From Rhabdophis nuchalis (lineage: Eukaryota; Chordata; Lepidosauria; Squamata; Natricidae): 64,000 nt of DNA. The notes under the pieces were generated by a model, which made no database searches, was not told the DNA's origin, and saw nothing but the letters and a program-made list of their open reading frames with translations. Location: NCBI GenBank assembly GCA_039707465.1, contig CM077647.1, forward strand, positions 174,423,163 to 174,487,162. The letters run 5' to 3'. The position numbers and the translations under genes are program-made. This document shows, one piece after another, positions 44,274 through 56,264 of this stretch (positions are counted from its first letter, which is position 1; every line of letters begins with the position of its first letter).

Positions 44274-47200
44274 CCATATTTGCCTGCTCGGGGACTTTAA
44301 TGCTATAGTAGACCAAAATTTGGATTATATCTCAAAGAGTGGTAAAGTTGGGAAAAGGAAGAATTTACTACCAAAAATTTGTGAACGAATTAGAGAGGAA
44401 TTTGGGCTACGTGATGTTTGGAGAGAAAGGAATCCGGGAAAAAAACAGTGCACTTTTTTCTCCCACAGGCATCATTGTTCAAGCAGGATTGATATGAGTT
44501 GGATGTCAGTAGATCTAGGAAACCAGGTATCAGATATAGTGATAGGGGTAAATGACTGGGCAGATCATAATCCTTTGAGGATAGTATGGAGGGGAGTGCG
44601 AAGAACAAAGAGATGGAAGATGGATGCGGGGATATTAAAAGATAAAGATCTACTCCAAAAATTAAAGGAGGAGATGGAGTTCTTCTTTGGAACCAATAAG
44701 AAAGAAGACACTAGCCTTCAGACTATTTGGGATACGGCAAAGGCGGTGATTAGAGGGTTAGTAACACCCCACATGATTGGGAAAGGGAAGGCCGAGAGAT
44801 TAAAATGAAGGAAGTTAGCTCAAGAGCTGGAAAGGGTAGAAGCAAAATTGCTAGTGGACCCAGGAGACCCAAAGATACTGGAGGAAAAAAATGGTTCGAC
44901 ACCAGTTAAATCTGCTAGATCAGGAGGAAGTGGCAACTAAAATCAGATGGGCAAAACAAAGGCATTTTGAACATGCTAATAAAGTGGGAAGATGGCTCAC
45001 TTATAGGTTGAAGAAACAACAGGAGAGAAATAGGATAATTAGTCTGAGAAACGAAGCCGGAAAGTATATTGCAGATAAGGAAGGGAAAGGGAAAATAATA
45101 CAAGATTTTTTTGTAAATTTATATACAGCAGGGGAAGAACAAGATCAGGATATCAGAGATTATTTAGACAAAGCTGACCCCCAGAAAGTGCCCCTCACTA
45201 TCAAAGAAATATTGAATGCAGAGATTACTCTGAAGGAGGTAGAGTTGGTTTTAGGGGAACAAAAAGGGGGGAAGACCCCAGGCACAGATGGTCTGCCGGT
45301 AGAATTGTATAAAATTCTTTTTAAGACCTTAGGTAAATTCCTGACTGAAGTATGTAACGAAGTGCTGTCCCTTGGTCAAATGCCAGTCTCATGGTCTGAA
45401 GCTTATATTACACTAATACTAAAGGAAGGCACAGATCCATCCCTGATAAGCAATTGTAGGCCGATTTCCCTGCTTAATGCAGACTACAAATTATTCTCCG
45501 CAATTTTAGCAAAGAGATTAAAATCCTTTCTTAATGAGTACATTCACGGAGACCAGAATGGCTTCCTACCTCATAGACAACTTAAAGACAATGTGAGAAT
45601 TATATTAAACATATTGGAATATTATGAGTGTAACTCCAATAGGGAGGCAGCTCTGGTTTTCGTAGACGCACAAAAAGCTTTTGACAGAGTGAGTTGGAGA
45701 TTTTTGTTTGCACAACTAAGTAAAATGGAATTTGGAGAGAAGTTTATCAAGGCAATTCAAACTATATATTCAAAACAGATAGCAAAAATACTTGTTAATG
45801 GTGAGGAGTCCCAAAAGATACATATAGAAAAAGGCACTAGACAAGGGTGCCCCTTATCTCCGTTATTATTTATTTTAACACTTGAACCATTACTGGATGT
45901 GATTAGAAGAAATCAAGGAATTAAAGGACCAAGGTGTAGAAAGGAGGAATATAAATTGCAAGCCTTTGCTGATGACCTGATATTTGTGCTGGAAGATCCA
46001 TTGGAATCGGGACCGATTTTACTGCAAGAGCTGGAGGCATATGGGAAGGTAGCAGGGCTAAAAATAAATAAAGAAAAAACTAAGATCTTAGCTAAAAATT
46101 TGTCGATGACTAAAAAGATGCAGTTGGAAGAAACATTAGAAATTCAGATAGCCAAAAAAGTGAAATACTTAGGTATTTGGCTCTCCCCTAAGTGTTCCAC
46201 TATTAAAGAAGACAATTACTCAAAACTCCTCACCCAAACTAGAGAGAGGCTAGAAAACTGGAAGGGACTACAATTATCGTTATTAGGCAGGATGGCAGCA
46301 GTCAAGACATATATCCTACCTAAATGGGTCTTTCTCTTCCAGACCGCTCCAGCCCTATTAGATACCAAGTTTTTTCAGTCTCTGGACCACTGCGTACGCA
46401 GATTTATTTGGCAGAATAAGAAACCCAGGATAAAACTGAAAATGCTCCAGGAATCTTCAGCTAGGGGAGGTTTTGGTCTACCAAAGTGGGATTTTTATTA
46501 TCAAGCAGCCATTCTATCCTGGGTTAGAGATTGGGCTTTGTTAAGAAGGAGGAGAATCCTCATACTTGAGGCCATAATTTGCAACGGGGGTGGCATTTCT
46601 TTTTGAGTCAGGAGAACCCCAAAAAATATAAACACTTCATGGATCACTACCTCCGTAGAATTTTGATGTGTACTTGGGAACGAGTCAGAAATGCATTTTA
46701 TTTGATGGCCCCGAGGTGGTTATCGCCTCTACAGGCAATGATGTACCCAACTCTTTATAACAGAACTACACCCCTAACTGTTGGATTCTGCAGGGAGATT
46801 GAAATCCCGAAGTGAATTGACAGCCTTAGGCTGTGACCTAGACTGGTGGTCCTACAATTTGATTCAATCTAGAGTAGATAAGGATAGAAATAAGGGGGGA
46901 ATCTATAACTCTCTGCAAGAATTAGACAAAATATTTACAGGGAACGATGAGAAGCTCTTGTCCAAATTTTATAAATTCCTATTAGAGCGTTGGATCGGAG
47001 AGGAAGTGATTAAGGATTCAATGATTGCCTGGGGGAGAAATTTGGAACACTCAATTGATCTCGAGAAATGGGAAGAAATTTGGAAAAAAACTCTAAAATT
47101 AACAATGTCAATTGCATATAAGGAAAACATATACAAAATGTTATATAGGTGGCATCTTCCTCCGGCTAGACTATTGAAGATGTTCCCAGAGACCTCTCTG

Positions 47201-47846
47201 ATTTGTTGGAAATGTAAGGTAGCTCTGGGAACTTATTTCCATACTTGGTGGACTTGCCCTCGAGCAGAAATATATTGGACCAGAATCCGAAATTGGCTTT
47301 TCGAAATTACTGGCTGTAGAATTAAGTTGATTCCGGAAACGTTCTTACTAGGCATGAAACCAGATAATTTAAACAAATCTAATTGGTACTTAACTCTCCA
47401 CATCATTATTGCAGCTAGAATTGCTTTTGCCCAAAAATGGAAATCCAGTGACATTCCATCAGAGTCAATATTAATCGCTAAAATTATGGACTGTGCAGAA
47501 GCAGACAAGCTTACCAGCCTATTGAGAGACAAACAAGATTCGCTATTCTATCTGTGCTGGGATCGCTGGTACGCTCGGCTACAAAGGAATTTAAAGAAGC
47601 GGACTGAACATTGCTGATTTAGAATCTCTATATGCTTTGATTACACTCCTTCACTTTGTCCTGGTTTCTTTCATATAATTTTTTTCCCGCCTTTCTTATT
47701 GGAGATATGTATTAAATTAATAAGTGGTAAATGTTAGCTATAGTGTTATAACTCTAGTTATATTGTAATACTCTCTGCAATCACTTTGTATCATTTAATG
47801 TCTTATTCTGTAAGCTTTTGCTTTTTAATGATCCAATAAAAAAAAA
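44274..47846 (+). mobile_element. L1 LINE, 5'-truncated, in intron 2 of V2R-C
   Basis: Starts inside the endonuclease (LLGDFNAIVDQNLDYIS), runs through the reverse transcriptase and ends in aataaaaaaaaaa. It is bounded by the 12-bp duplication aggagtagctga. Its reading frame has about three breaks (stop near 44808, shifts near 46600 and 46800). Confidence 0.95.
44891..46606 (+). pseudogene. L1 ORF2 reverse transcriptase segment
   Basis: 571 open codons. Motifs: KTPGTDGLPVELYK, NCRPISLLNADYKLFSAILA, LVFVDAQKAFDRVSW, GTRQGCPLSPLLFIL and the catalytic AFADDLIFVLE, then the thumb and connection (LGIWLSPKCS). This wording is typical of the L1/Tx1 group. The upstream piece (44320-44808) holds the endonuclease end (SRIDMSWMS, ADHNPL), and the downstream pieces to 47617 hold the C-terminal cysteine region (CWKCKVALGTYFHTWWTC). 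Confidence 0.93.
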
Positions 47847-47858
47847 AGGAGTAGCTGA
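47847..47858. repeat. Target site duplication, right of L1
   Basis: Second copy of aggagtagctga. The intron then continues as in copy A (gagaat). Confidence 0.9.
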
Positions 47859-48128
47859 GAGAATGTATGAATTGCTTTGCTTAAAACAATTGATTTTAAT
47901 GTTTTATTTTATTTATTTTATCAAACATGTATTAGATAACGTATACAAGTATAAACATGATTTTGAATACATGAAATGGATATGAAAAAAGAGGACATTA
48001 GGACAGGGAAAGCAGACATGTTGGTGTGCTTATGCACATCCATTGTACACCTCTTAGGAAGAATATTTAAATTGCTTTGAATAAAATGATGTATTTATTT
48101 GTTTGTCTGTTTTGTCAAGAATGTATTA

Positions 48129-48504
48129 CAGGGGTAGTCAACCTTTTTATACCTACCGCCCACCGGATTTGTTAGCGTTCTTTCAAATGTAAAATTTATT
48201 GAGTTTTTAATTCTTTCTAAGCTTAACTTCATTTTAAAAAAGGATGACCATTATTTGAATGTATTCCTCTGCATAGACCAGGGGTAGTCAACCTTTTTAT
48301 TCCTACCGCCCACTTTTGTATCTTTGTTAATAGTAAAATTTTCTAACCGCCCATCGGTTCCACTGTAATGGTGATTTATAAAGTAGGGAAGTCAATTAAA
48401 TTAAAAAAAGGAAAGTGCTTCAGTATCGGACAAAACCCCTACCGCCCACCATGAATGCTGGAACATCCACTTGTGGGTGTTAGGGACCAGGTTGACTACC
48501 ACTG
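48129..48504. mobile_element. Composite hAT MITE carrying V2R 3'-flank DNA
   Basis: The outer ends are caggggtagtcaacct (48129) and aggttgactaccactg (to 48504), flanked by the 8-bp duplication atgtatta (48121-48128 and 48505-48512). Inside are three parts: a truncated MITE left end (48129-48163), a block closely matching the region just before the V2R poly(A) signals (48164-48278), and a complete 226-bp MITE (48279-48504). Confidence 0.8.
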
Positions 48505-48529
48505 ATGTATTAGATAACATATATAAGTA

Positions 48530-49070
48530 TAAACATGATCTTAAATATGAATAAAAGAGAACATTAGGGTCAGTAGGCATATTGGTACACTTATGCACAC
48601 CCATTACAGACCTCTTAGGAATGGGATGAGGTCACCACTAGACAGTCTAAGGTGAAAGTTTTGGGGATTTGTGGAAGAAACCACACAGTCATGTAGTCCA
48701 TTCCAGACATTGACCCACTGTTTTTGAAGTCGGATTTTCTGAAATTGATGAAGCATTTTACCTTAAGTTTGTATCTATTGTGTGCTTGTGTGTTGTACTG
48801 GTTGAAGCTGAAGTAGTGATTGACTGGTAGGACATTGTAGTAAATAATTTTATGCACTACACTTAGATCAGACTGAAAATGCACAGAGGACCGTTGTGAG
48901 CTTCATTTTCATCTGCGACAACATGATCCAGCACACCGCAAGCAAAAAATGGAGCTTGAGAGGACCAGGCTGAAGCACAGCTGGCCAGTCCTTCACTGTT
49001 TCCATGGAGGCCACATCTAACCTCTTCCTAGGCTGGATCCAGTCACTAGACCTTGAATTTGACACCAAAT
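48530..49070. repeat. Old LINE fragment plus hAT MITE in intron 2 of V2R-C
   Basis: Same block as in copies A, B and D. The minus-strand reading LSVVHKIIYYNVLPVNHYFSF is clearest here. Confidence 0.5.
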
Positions 49071-49194
49071 CTATTTCTATATTCTTAAGGGAATGCTAGG
49101 GAATGTGTTCCCTGGATATATTTTATATGAGAATAAGAAAGGAAAACTAAATTTTAACAAAGGTTTCATCAGAATTCTACTGGATTTCTTTTAG

Positions 49195-50058
49195 CTTACT
49201 TATGGAGCATTACCTCAGGTGGAATTTCAGACCAGGAAGCTCTCTTCGCTTTATTTCATGGTTCCCAAAGAGGAGCAGCAGTACATTGGGATCATCCAAT
49301 TGCTTCACCATTTCAGCTGGATGTGGATTGGGATATTTTCTGTTCATAATAACAATGGAGAAAATTTCTTACAGAAAATGCAGCCTTTGCTTTCCCAGAA
49401 TGGAATCTGCTCAGCGTTTGTAGAAAGGCTTGATCAAGTAATCCACTTGGAAAGCATGGAAGAATTTTTTCAAACAGTTTTAAGTACTTTCACTAAGATG
49501 TTGAGTAGCAAATCCAATGCATTTCTTGTCTATGGGGAATCCTGGACAATTATGTGGCTAAGACTTGTAATATTTCTGTCAGATCCTGAAAGCAAGGGAA
49601 CTACCTTATTTGGAAAGGTGTGGATCGTAACTGCAAAGATTGATTTTGCATTATCAGGGATTCAAATCACATGGGGTCTCCAGATGTACCATGGGGCTCT
49701 TTCCTTCAGTGTTCATTCAAGAGCAGTTGTAGATTTTAGGGAATTCCTTCAGGCCATCAATCCTCTTTCAGATTCCAGAGATGGCTTTCGACTGGATGTT
49801 TGGGGACAGTCATTTGATTGTTCATTTCCAAAGCCAGAGTTACAAGAAACACACAGTAGGAAATGCACGGAGGAGATGAAGCTGGAGGATCTTCCTGCAC
49901 CTCTGTTTGAAATGGAAATGACTGGCCAAAGCTACAGTGTCTACAATGCTGTTTATGTTGTGGCTCATGCTTTGCAGGCTCTACACATGTTGAGGTCTAA
50001 TAGGAGGATACCCTTGACGGGGAAAAACCCTGATATTGCAGAGCTGCATCCTTAGCAG
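49195..50058 (+). pseudogene. V2R-C exon 3 with premature TAG
   Basis: 864 bp in length as in the sister copies, open from LTYGALPQVEF up to AELHP, then TAG at 50053, CAG and the donor gtattc. No other defect is seen. Confidence 0.92.
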
Positions 50059-50214
50059 GTATTCCCTTTGTTCTGGATTCTTCTTTTATTTCAATGAGCA
50101 TCTTAAAACAGAATTATCTTTTGAACCCATTGTGGAAAGTCTTAATATATTCCGCATGTGGAATCTATTATGTGGAAAACAGAATTAGGATAATTTTTTG
50201 ATAGTGATAACAAT

Positions 50215-50355
50215 GAATTGCCTTCAGAAGTTCTGGGTGCTCCACAATGGGAGATATTTATGATGAGATTGGAGAGCCATTTGTTTGAAATGTGGTAGGG
50301 TCTTCTCCTTGAGCAGGCTGTTTTACAAGAACACCACCAAGGTCTCTTCCAACTA
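50215..50355 (+). repeat. Old CR1 3' tail in intron 3 of V2R-C
   Basis: gagccatttgtttgaaatg and ccaaggtctcttccaac are typical CR1 tail words. Shared with copies B and D. Confidence 0.6.
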
Positions 50356-51539
50356 GGTTACATTGTTTTGTATAAAATAGATACCAAGAAATTCCCCCTG
50401 ATTTCTGTGTTATTATATCAGTTGGTTATTCTGCTCTTCAACCAATTTCATTGTATGTATTTTGGGCAATGAGAATAAAGACTATACTGTACTTCAGATT
50501 ATTAAGAAGCTACTATCAAAATCATAGGGCAGGTACTGATCGGAGTGATTTAATAAATCAGCACAGCTTACACAATAATAGCTAAAATAAAAATTTATAT
50601 CATTTTTGTTATCTATTCCAAACATAATTAGTTATTCAAGAATTGTCTGGCTCCTTATATATTCATTAGTGATAAGCTGATTTTTCTTTCTCTATCGGAC
50701 ATTTAGAGTCATAGTTGGCCCTTTTTAAATGTGGCATACATAATATTAAATAACACTGTTTGCAACAGTCTCTAATTCCCATCGATCTATTAAAGAAAGG
50801 TTTGTAACAATGAGTAAATATTATACATGATCTGTCTTGAATTAGTTGTTTTAGTAAACTTAAAGGGATAAAGTTATATAATTCCAAAAGCCTATTTCCA
50901 TTCTGCTCCTGTTCCTTGTTATATTGCCTTAAAATTATATCAAATAAATCAAAGAGTTGACATATATATTTCCATAAAATATTGATTATAAAAGTTTACA
51001 TCACTTTCCTGAAAAACAAGGACTCATATTTACAAATGCTGTTCGTAGACTTTAGTTCAGCATTCAACACTATCATTCCTCAATGGGAAAGCTGACACTG
51101 TTGGGGCTGAACACCTCCCTCTGTAACTGGACTTTTTGACTGGAAGACCTCAGACAGTTCGGATTGCAAATAACACTTCTAACACCATCATACTGAGCAC
51201 TGGAGCCCCTCAGGGCTGTGTGCTCAGTCCCCCTGCTGTTCACCCTGCTGACACACAACTGTTTAGCAAAGCACAGTTTGAATCACATCATAAAGTTCAC
51301 TGACGACATGACCGTGGTGGGACTTATCAGCAAGAACGATGAGACAGTCTACAGAGAGGAGGTGGAGAAGTTAATGAACTGGTGTAAAGCCAACAACCTG
51401 TCTCTAAATGTAGATAAAACAAATGAGATGGTTGTTGACTTCAGGAGGACACAACATGATTGCTCCCTGCTGAAGATCAATGGCTCCTCCATGGAGATCA
51501 TAGAGATTTCCATGGAGATCATAGAGATCATAGGCACCT

Positions 51540-51803
51540 GGGGGCAGGACAAGAAGCAATGGGTGGAAACTAATCAAGGAGAGAAGCAACTTAGAACTAA
51601 GGAGAAATTTCCTGACAGTCAGAACAATTAACCTCTGGAACAGCTTGCCTCCAGAAGTTGTGAATGCCCCAACCCTGGAAGTCTTTAAAAAGATGTTAGA
51701 TAGCCATTTGTCTGAAATGGTATAAGGTTCCTGCCCACGCAGGGGGTTGTACTAGAAGACCTACAAGGTCCCTTCCAACTCTGCTATTGTATTGTATTGT
51801 ATT
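51540..51803 (+). mobile_element. CR1 3' end nested in Rex1
   Basis: Contains the well-known CR1 tail (gcttgcctccagaagttgtg, aggtcccttccaactctgct) and ends in a (TATTG)n microsatellite at about 51783-51803. It is much less decayed than the old CR1 tails elsewhere in the introns. Confidence 0.88.
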
Positions 51804-51834
51804 TCTTGGTGTTCATTTGGTGGAGATTTTTTTT

Positions 51835-52020
51835 TTAATTGTATTAAATTTATACCCCTCCCTTCTCCTTGTTAGGACCCAGGGCGGCGCACAGGCATTA
51901 TTTAAAAACACAAAATACAATAAATATCAATTAAAATGTATTAAATTAATAAACCCGTGCTAAAACCCAATATTAAAACCCTTACCAAATTATAAATTTC
52001 TTTAAAAAGTCAGAATCTCA
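51835..52020 (-). mobile_element. L2-type LINE 3' tail nested in Rex1
   Basis: Contains aggacccagggcggcgcaca (as read on the + strand), the same 3'-UTR signature as the other L2-type copies. Confidence 0.8.
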
Positions 52021-52728
52021 CTGGGTCCCTCAATACCGGTTCTATAACAAGGAAGGCTGAGCACCGCTTTTACTTTGTTAGGAAAGTGAAGAAGGCACAG
52101 CTTCCACCACACATCCTTGCAACTTTCTACAGAGGGACCATCGAATGTACCCTGAGCAGCTGCATCCCCACCTGGTTTGGAAATTTCACCATTTCAGATC
52201 GCAAGACCCTACAGCGAATAGTGAGGACAGCAGAGAACATCATCTTCCCTCGGCTGTTCTTCCCTCTGTCATGGGCATTTACACTACACGCTGCATTCGT
52301 AAAGCCAAAAACATTGTGACTGACACCCCCCCCCCCATGCTTTTTCCTCTCCTGCTATGTGAAAAAAGGTACAGAAGCACTCAGGCCCGCACAAACAGAC
52401 TGTGTAACAGTTTTTTTCCACATACCATCAGACTCCTCAACACTCTCTAAGTTCTTAGATTTAGAACTGTACGTAGTTCTGTATTTTGATCTTTTCTTTT
52501 ATCTATGTTGTCTGATGTAGTACTTTTGTCCTGGGGAAACGCTGTTTCATTCCACTGTGTACTGTAAGGTATATTGTTGAAATGACAATAAAACTTACTT
52601 GACTTGAGTTGACATATTTAATAATAGCTATTGGAATGGGGAGAATAAGTGAATAAAATTTCTTGTTTTTTTTTCTTTTCTATTATATTGCTTTCAATTT
52701 CCTCTCTTTTTTATTCCCTTTCAAGCAG

Positions 52729-52947
52729 CTCCATTCATTTCTTCAAGGCATTTCCTTTAACAATTCAGCTGAGGAGACATTCTTCCTGAATGAGAAAGGG
52801 GAAGCCGCTGGTGGATTCGACCTCACCAACTTGATCACTTTTCCAAACAGATCCTTTCAGAGAGTTAGAGTTGGGAAGATGGATCCAAAAGGGAAGGAAT
52901 TATGGATCGATGAAGATGTGATTGTCTGGAGTCCAGGTTTTAATCAG
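52729..52947 (+). CDS. V2R-C exon 4, 9 nt shorter
   Basis: Open. Reads VGKMDPKGKELW where copies A and B read VGKLDLEA(P/T)KGKELW, so three residues are lost in frame. Confidence 0.9.
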
Positions 52948-53429
52948 GTATCAAATTGATGAATTGAATGTGTCTTAATCCTTTATGAAATCATATTGAA
53001 CCTAATCTCATTCAAAATATGATTCCTGGATTTTAAAGAAAGAATGGAATATTGTTTTCAAATGTTGATGATGATCAAGCACTCATTAAATTGACAAAAT
53101 GACATTACAATAAAAAAGCAATGTTGGCATATTTGGTTTGCATGTCCATTTGAAATCACAAGAGTTTCTAGGTTACCCTGAAATTGGGCCCTTGTGTAAT
53201 TATTTACTCTCCCTGCTTTTCAAACAGGACTTTTTCTACATCATTGTGGCTTATAAATCTTTTTAAATTGTGGATGAAATTGATAAATTCTGTATTGTTT
53301 TCCAAGTGATTGGTTTAAAGTGTTACTATTTCTTTGCCCTGTCCTTCAAAGAGAATACTTTGTACATCATTTTAATTTCTACATTTTTTAATTCCTACAT
53401 CTTTTTTTTATCAATCCTTTGGAAAGTCA

Positions 53430-54453
53430 AATTTAAGTTTAAGTTTTATTTGATTTATATGCCGCTCCTTCTCCATCGAGATGGACTCAGGGCGGTGCAC
53501 AGGGAATTAAAAATCAGCAATAAATAACAATACATACAATAATAATATTTAAAATGAAATTAAACTTAGAACCTGTGCTAAAATATTCCCGTTAAAATTC
53601 TAAAATCCATTTACTATTGGCTAAGATTGTGTCGCGTCTGAGCTCTAGCTCTAAGCTAGGCCGGCTTGCTGGAAAAGAGACGTCTTAAGTGAGCGGCAAA
53701 AGAGGGGAAGGTCTGTGATAGTACGAAGTTCGGGGGGTAAGTCGTTCCAGAGGGATGGCCCTGCCACAGAGAAGGCCATTCCCCTGGGCACCGCTAGCCA
53801 GCATTGACCAGTGGTTGGCACCCTGAGGAGGCTTTCCCTGTGGGAGCAGATCAGTCACTGGGAGGTGTGCGGCAGGAGACGGTCCTGCAAATAACTAGGC
53901 CCCGTGCCATGGAGCGACTTAAAGATGGTGACAAGCACCTTTAAGCACACCTGGAAGGCCACCGGCAGCCAGTGCAGCTTGCGCAGGAGAGTGTTACATG
54001 GGAGCTTTGAGATGCTCCCAGAATCCCCAACGTGGCCCTATTCTGCGCTAACTGGAGCCTCCGGATGCACCTCAAGGGGAGCCCCATGTAGAGAGCGTTA
54101 CAATAGTCTAGGCGGGATGTGACAAGCACATGAGTGACAGTGCAGAGGGCGTCCCAGTCAAGAAAGGGGAGCAACTGGCATACCAGATGAACTTGGTAAA
54201 AAGCCCCCCTGCTCACGGCCATCACCTGGTCATCCAGGGATAGTCGTGAATCCAGGAGGATGCCCAAGTTGCGAGCCCTTTCCACGGGGGCTAGTGACTC
54301 GCTCCCGATGACCAGCGATGGAATCAGCTGGTTATGCCGGGACACTGGGAACCACAGCCACTCGGTCTTGGATGGGTTGAGCCGAAGTTTGTTACTTCCC
54401 ATCCAGACCCGCACGGCTTCCAGACACCGAGACATAACTTCGACAGCACTTCA
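53430..54453 (-). mobile_element. L2-type LINE, 5'-truncated, in intron 4 of V2R-C
   Basis: The minus-strand frame 54435-53941 (MSRCLEAVRVWMGSNKLRLN, WLWFPVSRHNQL) covers the region after the catalytic motif. The C-terminus is frameshifted beyond it and the 3' UTR is at 53450-53600. Short aaagtc words at both edges may be the target duplication. Confidence 0.88.
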
Positions 54454-54530
54454 AAGTCCATAACAGAGAAAAATTACAAACTATAATTTTAACTACTTCC
54501 AATTTCAAAACCTTTTATCATTATCCCCAG

Positions 54531-54657
54531 GTTCTTCCACTTTCTCGATGCAATGACCCCTGTTTACCTGGATCCTGGAAGAAAGGGATTGAGGGGGATC
54601 AGTTCTGCTGCTATGACTGTGTTCCATGCCCAGAAGGGAAGATTTCAAACCAAAATG
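54531..54657 (+). CDS. V2R-C exon 5
   Basis: Open cysteine-rich linker ([26 protein letters not shown]). Donor gtatgg. Confidence 0.9.
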
Positions 54658-54789
54658 GTATGGTAGGAATTCTCCCATTTTTCATTAGAATTAAGCAAAC
54701 TTTATTTGGATGCATAATAATAATATGGTGATTTTCAACAATATGGAAGAGCAATAAAGGAGAATATTTGTAGCTCAAGGTTGAAATGA

Positions 54790-56225
54790 TGGGTCCTTGG
54801 TGCTCTGTGAGTGCTTATTTGTTTTCTTGCAGGTATTTCATTATCCTAACTAGGTACCATCATCAGTGCTAGTAAGGAATGTTGTTTTCTTTCAGTTGCC
54901 AGTTTAAGGACTTTATTTAAACTAGCCCAAACAAACTTGGGCAACCCACAAACACAGAAAAAAGAAATGGAGCATCGATGCAACACATTGTAAGAAAATG
55001 CATACCCACACAACTTTATCAGCAGATTATACAACCATGTGGAATTAGCGTACCATATGAGCCAACTAAACTACATCAAAACCACGTAAGCAAACCAAAA
55101 GACACAGAGCAACCACAGAATCATACTGTGGTTTTCTCAAAAAATGATTCTCAAAAGATGAGAACCATGCAAATATATAATATATAGACTGAAACAACCA
55201 TTATATGCAGTCAAGGCGAGATGAAGACCTATTTCCCGCTTCTCCAAACTATCTCCTAGAAGTGGTTGAATACCATATCTGATGTAAACATATAATGTGA
55301 GAACTGAAAAAGTAACTATGTTGGACAAAGAGGCAGAAGAGTGGCAGAATGCATCCATGAAGATCAACTAGCAGTAAGAAAACATGAAGAAAATTCTTTA
55401 ATTTCACAACATATGGACTGATTTATTGATAGTTTCAATTGGGAAAGTCCAAAATGCCAGGGAATTTCTAGACACCTGGTATTCCCACAAATTACCCATC
55501 GATAGACACACATGCACTAACAACATCCATTCTTGTTGTTAGTTGCAAGGTCATGTCAGACCCATCACGACCCCATGGACAACATTCCTCCAGGCCTTCC
55601 TGTCCTCTACCATCCTATGGAGTCCATTTAAGCTCATGCCAACTGCTTTGGTGACTCTATCCAGCCACCTCATTCTCTGCCATCCTTTTCTTCATTTGCC
55701 CTCCATCTTTCCCAGCATATGGCTCTTCTCCAGGGAGTCCTTCCTTCTCATTCGGTGGCCAAAGTCTTTGAGTTTCCTCTTCAGGATCTCACCTTATAAA
55801 GAGCAGTCAGGGTTGATCTCCTCTAGGACAAACCCGTTTGATTGCCTTGCAGTCCAAGGAAGTCTCAGAAGTCTCCTCCAGCATCATAGTTTAAAGGCCT
55901 GAAAAAAAACATCATTTATTAACTATGTACCTCTCAACCAGAAATCAACATCAAGATCAGCATAGTTTAACACCATAGTTAACTTCAGACCAACAATCAA
56001 ATAAACTATACCCCAATCAAGAAACTGCAAAAGAGCCATCAGTAAAAAGCCCAACCAAAGACTCGCTGAGTCCCCACCCATATAGATAGTCAAGACACCA
56101 GAATATATCCTGACAGTAAGAAGTACTCCTTAATAACACTGTGGTGTATCTAGTTTGGGGTAACGAAATGTCTGCAAGAAAACAAGCAAACTCAAAGAGC
56201 ACCAATCACCCCTCAATAACATGGA
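54790..56225 (+). mobile_element. Penelope-like element remnant in intron 5 of V2R-C
   Basis: Same remnant as in A and B, with inverted end copies at 54800-54880 and about 56130-56215. The middle is rearranged, and a BovB tail is inserted at 55520-55905. Confidence 0.65.
55520..55905 (-). mobile_element. BovB/RTE LINE 3' fragment
   Basis: tcacgaccccatggacaaca and ccaggccttcctgtcctcta are hallmark words of BovB 3' ends. BovB is abundant in squamates. It lies within the Penelope remnant of V2R-C only. Confidence 0.7.
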
Positions 56226-56264
56226 ATACCTAGATGAGAAAAATATTCTTGATTTTCCTTCTAG

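Larger units (their letters stand above)
51008..52611 (+). mobile_element. Rex1-type LINE with nested insertions, intron 3 of V2R-C
   Basis: Reverse transcriptase pieces at 51050-51530 ([49 protein letters not shown]) and a C-terminal piece at 52030-52450 (RTAENIIF, NSFFPHTIRLLNTL) fit the Rex1/Babar group. The 3' end is atgacaataaaacttacttg. It is interrupted by a CR1 tail and an L2-type tail. Confidence 0.85.

Noticed and set aside
55543..55902. 119-codon + strand ORF
   Set aside because: Antisense of a BovB/RTE 3' end.
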